DNA of 7,746 nt from CAZJOD01 sp964547525 (GTDB lineage: Bacteria; Bacillota; Clostridia; JAAYHZ01), in assembly GCA_964547525.1 (NCBI GenBank), contig CAZJOD010000169.1, positions 1 to 7,746 of the forward strand, given 5' to 3'. Of the stretch, positions 4,212-7,746 are shown piece after piece. A program made the position numbers and the translations under genes. Each line of letters starts with the position of its first letter. Position 1 is the stretch's first letter. The notes below the pieces were generated by a model, which saw only the letters and a program-made list of their open reading frames with translations, ran no database searches and had not been told where the DNA came from.

Positions 4212-6002
4212 ATGAATTTTGTATTTGTTGCACTTAACTCCAGTTTTACACATACAGCCTTGGCGTTACACTCTCTAAAGCAAAGTGTCTCGCAGATACA
4301 AGATGTTATTACAGATATCATTGAGCTTACAATAAACACACACTATGATGATGTGATAGCGGAAATATTTTTGCATAACCCTGACATACTATGTTTTTCA
4401 TGTTATATATGGAATATTAAATATATTGAGACATTAGTAAAAGATATTAAAAAAATTTTACCGAAGGTATTAATCATTTGCGGTGGACCTGAGGTATCTT
4501 ATGACACTGTAGATTTTTTACACAATAATCATGAAGTAGATTATGTAATATCCGGAGAAAGTGAAAAGGCTTTTCCCGAGCTTGTAAAAAGTATTTTAAA
4601 AAAATCGGATGGCAATTTACCAAATGAAGTCGCCTATAGGAAAGGTTCCACTGTAGTTCTAAATACAGCTGTAGGAGTTATACACGAACCGGATGAACTT
4701 TGTTTTCCATATGATATTGATTATATTAAAAAGAATAACAGAAAAATATTCTATTATGAAACATCGAGGGGGTGTCCCTATTCATGTAGTTATTGTATAT
4801 CGTCAATAGATAAATCATACAGGCGAAAATCATTAGGAAAGGTATTTGATGAAATAAAAATATTTACCGATTGTGGTGTAAATATTGTTAAGTTTACCGA
4901 TCGTACATTTAATGCGGATAAAAAAAGAGCTTGCGAAATTCTGACTCATATAGCGGCATTAAATACCAAAACACTTTTTCATTTGGAGATTGCTGCGGAT
5001 ACTTTAGACAATGATATCATAGATATTATTAACAACATGCCTGTTGCGCGTATACAATTAGAAGCAGGAATACAATCTACAAATAAGGATACGTTAAAGG
5101 CTATTTGCAGAAGCATATCATATGATAAATCAGCTGAAAACTTGGGTAGAATAATTAGTAAAGGTAATGTGCATGTTCATACGGATTTAATTGCAGGATT
5201 ACCTTTTGAAACTTTTGAAAGTTTCGGGAATTCTTTTGACGATGTATACAAAATTGGAGGACATAAGGTACAGCTTGGGTTTTTAAAGCTTTTAAAAGGT
5301 ACGGCCATAAGGTACGAATATGACAAAAATAAGAGTGGTTATACTTATTTTCCTCCTTACGAAATTCTCAATACCCCATGGTTGGAATATAAAGATTTGC
5401 TGCGTTTAAAAAATACTGAAATCGCTGTGGAAAAATATCATAATTCTCAAAATTATACACTTTCATTAGAATATATCTTTAAACAAGGTTTATACAAACC
5501 GTTCGAATTTTTCTTGTCTTTAGGGGAATTTATGAAAAATAACGGTTTTTTGCAACGTCCCATTTCGGCTCTTGAATGTTTCGATATATTTGAAAGTTTT
5601 ATTAATCAAGAGGAAAAGGCAGATCGTTATGAAAAGGATATTATTCACTGTATTTTGAAGTTAGATTTGGTTTCTTCATTTGTTTTCCGAAAAATTCCTC
5701 AACAATATAAAGATAAGATTGGATACACCTTAATAAAACAAGAAAGCGAAAGTGATATAAAGACATATATGCTCGATGAATTATCAATAAGAGTATTTAA
5801 CAGTTTACAAAATGTATTCACATCAACAGGACCCATTGAAAATTTTTTACATGAACAAGATAGTAATAATAAAAACGGAGAAACCGTTAAAGCTTCTCCG
5901 TCTGAAAATTGGAATCCAATTAATGTCGTAAGAATTGATTATTCGAATAAAGATTCCGTTACCGGTAGATATAACAGTCAATTGATTACATACCGTTTAT
6001 AA
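4212..6002 (+). CDS. B12-binding domain/radical SAM protein, DUF4080 type
   Basis: The 596-aa product has three parts, numbered from the ATG at 4212. Residues 1-130 look like a cobalamin-binding Rossmann domain: they open Phe-Val-Phe-Val-Ala-Leu-Asn, with Cys-Tyr-Ile-Trp-Asn near 64-68, Gly-Gly-Pro-Glu-Val near 91-95 and Ser-Gly-Glu-Ser-Glu near 114-118. The radical SAM core carries the iron-sulfur motif Cys188-x3-Cys192-x2-Cys195, with Asp-Arg-Thr-Phe-Asn near 230-234, Gln-Leu-Glu-Ala-Gly-Ile-Gln-Ser near 282-289 and Asp-Leu-Ile-Ala-Gly-Leu-Pro near 325-331. The DUF4080 tail spans about 385-570 and ends in a polar stretch. Such enzymes make a 5'-deoxyadenosyl radical and may methylate unactivated carbons or rearrange their substrate; the substrate of this subfamily is unknown. 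It follows the URO-D gene in one operon and shares its last 6 bp with the convergent ceramidase-like gene. Confidence 0.92.
   Translation: MNFVFVALNSSFTHTALALHSLKQSVSQIQDVITDIIELTINTHYDDVIAEIFLHNPDILCFSCYIWNIKYIETLVKDIKKILPKVLIICGGPEVSYDTVDFLHNNHEVDYVISGESEKAFPELVKSILKKSDGNLPNEVAYRKGSTVVLNTAVGVIHEPDELCFPYDIDYIKKNNRKIFYYETSRGCPYSCSYCISSIDKSYRRKSLGKVFDEIKIFTDCGVNIVKFTDRTFNADKKRACEILTHIAALNTKTLFHLEIAADTLDNDIIDIINNMPVARIQLEAGIQSTNKDTLKAICRSISYDKSAENLGRIISKGNVHVHTDLIAGLPFETFESFGNSFDDVYKIGGHKVQLGFLKLLKGTAIRYEYDKNKSGYTYFPPYEILNTPWLEYKDLLRLKNTEIAVEKYHNSQNYTLSLEYIFKQGLYKPFEFFLSLGEFMKNNGFLQRPISALECFDIFESFINQEEKADRYEKDIIHCILKLDLVSSFVFRKIPQQYKDKIGYTLIKQESESDIKTYMLDELSIRVFNSLQNVFTSTGPIENFLHEQDSNNKNGETVKASPSENWNPINVVRIDYSNKDSVTGRYNSQLITYRL
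5875..5901 (-). terminator. Minus-strand intrinsic terminator inside the radical SAM coding region
   Basis: ACGGAGAA (5875-5882) and TTCTCCGT (5894-5901) are exact reverse complements around an 11-nt loop. On the minus strand the stem is followed by TTTTATTATTACT, a good U-tract. It lies about 95 nt beyond the stop of the ceramidase-like gene, so it probably ends that transcript within the opposing gene. On the plus strand the same bases encode a polar, low-constraint stretch near the C-terminus and no T-run follows. Confidence 0.65.
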
Positions 6003-7262
6003 ACATTTAGCGGCTTCTTCAAACGATTTGTATAAAATATCATCTATTTCGGGTTTGAAAGATCCTTTACGAGCAAACGCATACATGGCACTTTGACCTT
6101 CATATCCACCTTGGGCAATTATAGTTGAATCCGGTATATATGCTATAGAATCGGCATAGCCTATAAATATTAATTTTTTGTCTTTACCTACGGCTTTGTG
6201 TATGATTTCTTTTACCTCAACCACAACTTCTCCTGATAACCAAGCGGCGTATATATCATCGTTAATTTTTATTACTCCTCCGTGTAGAGGTAAGTAGTCG
6301 GGTTGTTCATCGTAATGATCCAAGATATATGTTAGTGTATTCTTCATAAAACCTTTTGATGAATCGTTCATTTTTATAAGGTCTTCTTTTTTAAACGGGT
6401 TTATTGGAATATTCATATCAAATGTTTTAGCTTTGGGATTGAATTCAATATTGGTAAATTTACCTGCGGCCAACGCTGACTCGATACGAGATACCATTTG
6501 ATAAGCCATCTCATTAACAAGATCGAAACTACAATTAAAAAATCGTTTACCGTTAAAAGTTATTTTGGGTCTTTCGTGTGCACCGGCACCTTGGAAAAAC
6601 AACGGTGTACAGCCATAAAATTTACCTTGTAAAATCTGACACACTCTACCCGGGTATTCGGCTGAAATACTGTCGGTGTCACCTAGTGTAACCGGATGGC
6701 AACCGTAATTGAATAATAAAGCTTTTATGTTTCCTTCATCATCGACGAACTTTAGAAGGTTCATAATTTTATCGGTAACACCTTCAGGATAGGGGCCACC
6801 TATTAATTTACCATCAACCAGTTTTCTTCTGTTGATATTCCAATCTCCTTCGAGTTGACAAAAAGAAGCGGTACCTTCATATATATTAAGCATACAACGG
6901 TCAATACAACTTTTTGTTCTGTCAACTATCATTTTTTCATATTTTTCATTTTCTTCTCCCGGGGAAAAGCCCGAAACCGCCGCAGAAGCATGAGTATGGG
7001 TATATGATAAAACCAATTGATCTTTTGAAAGACCGTATTTCCCGCTTATATATTCCCTGATGTTTTCAGTTAATGAAAAATCATGAAACGCCAAATCATA
7101 TACAACCATCAATAACTTGTCGGCACCGTTTTCGGTATAAAGGCACCTGACATATATATCGTCATGAATGTCTTTAAAATATTTGCCGTATCTTGATCCG
7201 TAACCGGACATACCTATAGGGATATCCGGACTGATTATGTCTTTTGCAACACCAAATCTCAT
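5997..7262 (-). CDS. Neutral/alkaline ceramidase-fold zinc hydrolase without signal peptide
   Basis: The 421-aa product matches the catalytic domain of the neutral/alkaline non-lysosomal ceramidase family, which hydrolyses amides with one zinc ion. Family blocks seen are Ser-Tyr-Thr-His-Thr-His-Ala-Ser (86-93), Tyr-Gly-Cys-His189-Pro-Val-Thr, Ser-Ala-Glu-Tyr-Pro-Gly (200-205), Gln-Gly-Ala-Gly-Ala-His (224-229), Ser-Gly-Glu345 and Gly-Gly-Tyr387-Glu. His91 (or His89), His189, Glu345 and Tyr387 line up in order with the four zinc ligands of Pseudomonas ceramidase. Classical enzymes are secreted and about 650 aa; this one has no signal peptide and lacks the C-terminal immunoglobulin-like domain, so it is probably cytoplasmic and its substrate need not be ceramide. 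GAGGTGA lies 7 nt before the ATG at 7262. It faces the URO-D/radical SAM operon and has nearly the same promoter module, which suggests a shared pathway. Confidence 0.87.
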   Translation of the reverse strand: MRFGVAKDIISPDIPIGMSGYGSRYGKYFKDIHDDIYVRCLYTENGADKLLMVVYDLAFHDFSLTENIREYISGKYGLSKDQLVLSYTHTHASAAVSGFSPGEENEKYEKMIVDRTKSCIDRCMLNIYEGTASFCQLEGDWNINRRKLVDGKLIGGPYPEGVTDKIMNLLKFVDDEGNIKALLFNYGCHPVTLGDTDSISAEYPGRVCQILQGKFYGCTPLFFQGAGAHERPKITFNGKRFFNCSFDLVNEMAYQMVSRIESALAAGKFTNIEFNPKAKTFDMNIPINPFKKEDLIKMNDSSKGFMKNTLTYILDHYDEQPDYLPLHGGVIKINDDIYAAWLSGEVVVEVKEIIHKAVGKDKKLIFIGYADSIAYIPDSTIIAQGGYEGQSAMYAFARKGSFKPEIDDILYKSFEEAAKCL

Positions 7263-7269
7263 ATTAAAA

Positions 7270-7293
7270 TCACCTCGGAAAATATTATATCAT
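7270..7293 (-). promoter_or_regulatory. Extended -10 promoter and ribosome binding site of the ceramidase-like gene
   Basis: On the minus strand ATGATATAAT (7293-7284) holds a perfect TGnTATAAT. Seven bases later comes GAGGTGA (7276-7270), then 7 nt and the ATG. The start of transcription is expected near 7277, giving a leader of about 14 nt with the binding site at its 5' end. The -35 position is poor. The layout is nearly identical to that in front of the URO-D-like gene. Confidence 0.65.
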
Positions 7294-7350
7294 AGAAATT
7301 ATCAAGACAGTTCTTTCTATTTATTTTTTTCTACAAAAGAATCAATAGAT

Positions 7351-7377
7351 CCCGAGGACGCTCGATGCGGTCTCGGG
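7351..7377 (+). terminator. Strong orphan hairpin terminator
   Basis: CCCGAG (7351-7356) pairs with CTCGGG (7372-7377); the stem continues through a G-T wobble and one mismatch to CGC/GCG around the loop TCGAT. The plus strand continues TATATTTTT, so it is oriented to end plus-strand transcripts. No plus-strand gene lies between it and the radical SAM stop at 6002, so what it terminates is unclear: read-through, an antisense RNA to the ceramidase-like gene, or a short RNA. Confidence 0.65.
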
Positions 7378-7534
7378 TATATTTTTGGGCAAATATGGGA
7401 TATACATAAGATTATTTCATATATCGATACAATAAGATATATAATCCACTTAAAACACATATTTATAAGTAAAGTTTTTTGTGCTGTAAAGATGATTTTT
7501 AAATAATACAATATGACTGTTTCTATCGCTTTAT

Positions 7535-7550
7535 TGCACAAAATTGTACA
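7535..7550. promoter_or_regulatory. Near-perfect 7-2-7 dyad upstream of the right-edge gene
   Basis: TGCACAA (7535-7541) and TTGTACA (7544-7550) are reverse complements except at one position, separated by AA. It lies 22 nt before the proposed ATG at 7573 and is a possible operator, perhaps for autoregulation if the gene encodes a DNA-binding protein. Short dyads of this kind also arise by chance in AT-rich DNA. Confidence 0.3.
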
Positions 7551-7572
7551 CCGAAAGGTAGGTCTGTTATTA

Positions 7573-7746
7573 ATGAATTTACTTATAAAATTTTTCGAAC
7601 CTGTGGATATAAAAAAAGGCCATACAATTTTAAGTGGTAAATATTATGATGAAGTAGCAGCCATATTTTCTCTAGAAAAACTTGACGTAAGATCAATCAA
7701 ACAAACATTGGGTGTTTCTGTAAAAAGAATTGACAAAGATGTGCCG
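7573..7746 (+). CDS. Unrecognised protein, 5' end only, possible helix-turn-helix segment
   Basis: An open frame of 58 codons runs off the right edge without a stop. It starts with Met-Asn-Leu-Leu-Ile-Lys-Phe-Phe-Glu-Pro-Val-Asp, and codon choice matches the neighbouring genes. I do not recognise the family. Residues about 37-57 (Leu-Asp-Val-Arg-Ser-Ile-Lys-Gln-Thr-Leu-Gly-Val-Ser-Val-Lys-Arg-Ile) have the Leu-Gly-Val-Ser turn and spacing of a helix-turn-helix, so a regulator is possible, but the rest is needed to judge. AAAGGTAGG ends 10 nt before the ATG. An in-frame ATG at 7513 would add 20 residues but has no clear binding site. The gene has its own spacer and is not obviously part of the ceramidase/radical SAM locus. 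Confidence 0.6.
   Translation, partial: MNLLIKFFEPVDIKKGHTILSGKYYDEVAAIFSLEKLDVRSIKQTLGVSVKRIDKDVP

Larger units (their letters stand above)
7263..7572. other. Gene-poor spacer between the ceramidase-like gene and the right-edge gene
   Basis: Besides the ceramidase promoter (7270-7293), the orphan hairpin (7350-7378) and a dyad (7535-7550), this AT-rich stretch has no convincing gene. Short open frames on either strand lack a ribosome binding site and recognisable protein composition. No riboswitch or T-box signature was recognised. TTGTGC (7480-7485) with AATAAT 17 bp later is a weak promoter candidate for the right-edge gene. Confidence 0.5.

Noticed and set aside
7237..7541. Short open frames on both strands across the spacer
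   Set aside because: They overlap the ceramidase start, its promoter or the orphan terminator, lack ribosome binding sites and do not look like proteins.
1..7746. CRISPR array, insertion sequence, tRNA or rRNA genes
   Set aside because: I saw no regularly spaced direct repeats, transposase motifs, tRNA cloverleaf or rRNA sequence on either strand.

Overview
The window reads as AT-rich chromosomal DNA (roughly one third G+C by eye) from an endospore-forming member of the Clostridia. The evidence is a clostridial-type alpha/beta small acid-soluble spore protein (SASP), a DUF421/DUF4363 membrane-protein pair, a DacF-like D-Ala-D-Ala carboxypeptidase, strong AGGAGGTGA-type ribosome binding sites, and a B12-binding radical SAM protein of the DUF4080 type. 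No phage, transposase, rRNA, tRNA or CRISPR sequence was seen.

Layout. At the left edge (3-77) there may be the 3' tail of a plus-strand gene. A minus-strand pair follows: DUF421 (445-1137) is upstream and overlaps DUF4363 (60-452). Positions 1162-1297 hold four hairpins almost end to end, including a perfect 22-bp inverted repeat; the hairpin nearest the SASP gene is probably its terminator. The SASP gene (1322-1510, minus) diverges from the DacF-like gene (1842-3002, plus) across about 330 bp. This left half looks like a spore and envelope neighbourhood.

The right half (3074-7293) looks metabolic and less ordinary. A plus-strand operon encodes a uroporphyrinogen-decarboxylase-fold protein without the usual zinc ligands (3128-4186) and a B12-binding/radical SAM protein (4212-6002). 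Convergent to it is a ceramidase-fold zinc amidase without a signal peptide (5997-7262, minus). The two convergent genes share a 6-bp palindrome that supplies both stop codons, and the minus-strand gene's terminator appears to lie inside the radical SAM coding region.

The operon and the ceramidase-like gene carry nearly the same promoter/translation-start module: ATGATATAAT, 6-7 nt, a Shine-Dalgarno of the form GnGGTGA, 7 nt, ATG. This suggests co-expression from almost leaderless mRNAs. In front of the operon the module is overlaid by a 10-bp inverted repeat that can hide the Shine-Dalgarno, and by a second ATGATATAAT copy 24 bp upstream. I regard this three-gene locus and its control region as the best candidate for something undescribed; its chemistry cannot be deduced from the sequence.

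The right edge has an orphan hairpin terminator, an otherwise featureless spacer, and the first 58 codons of a plus-strand gene (7573 onward) that I do not recognise.
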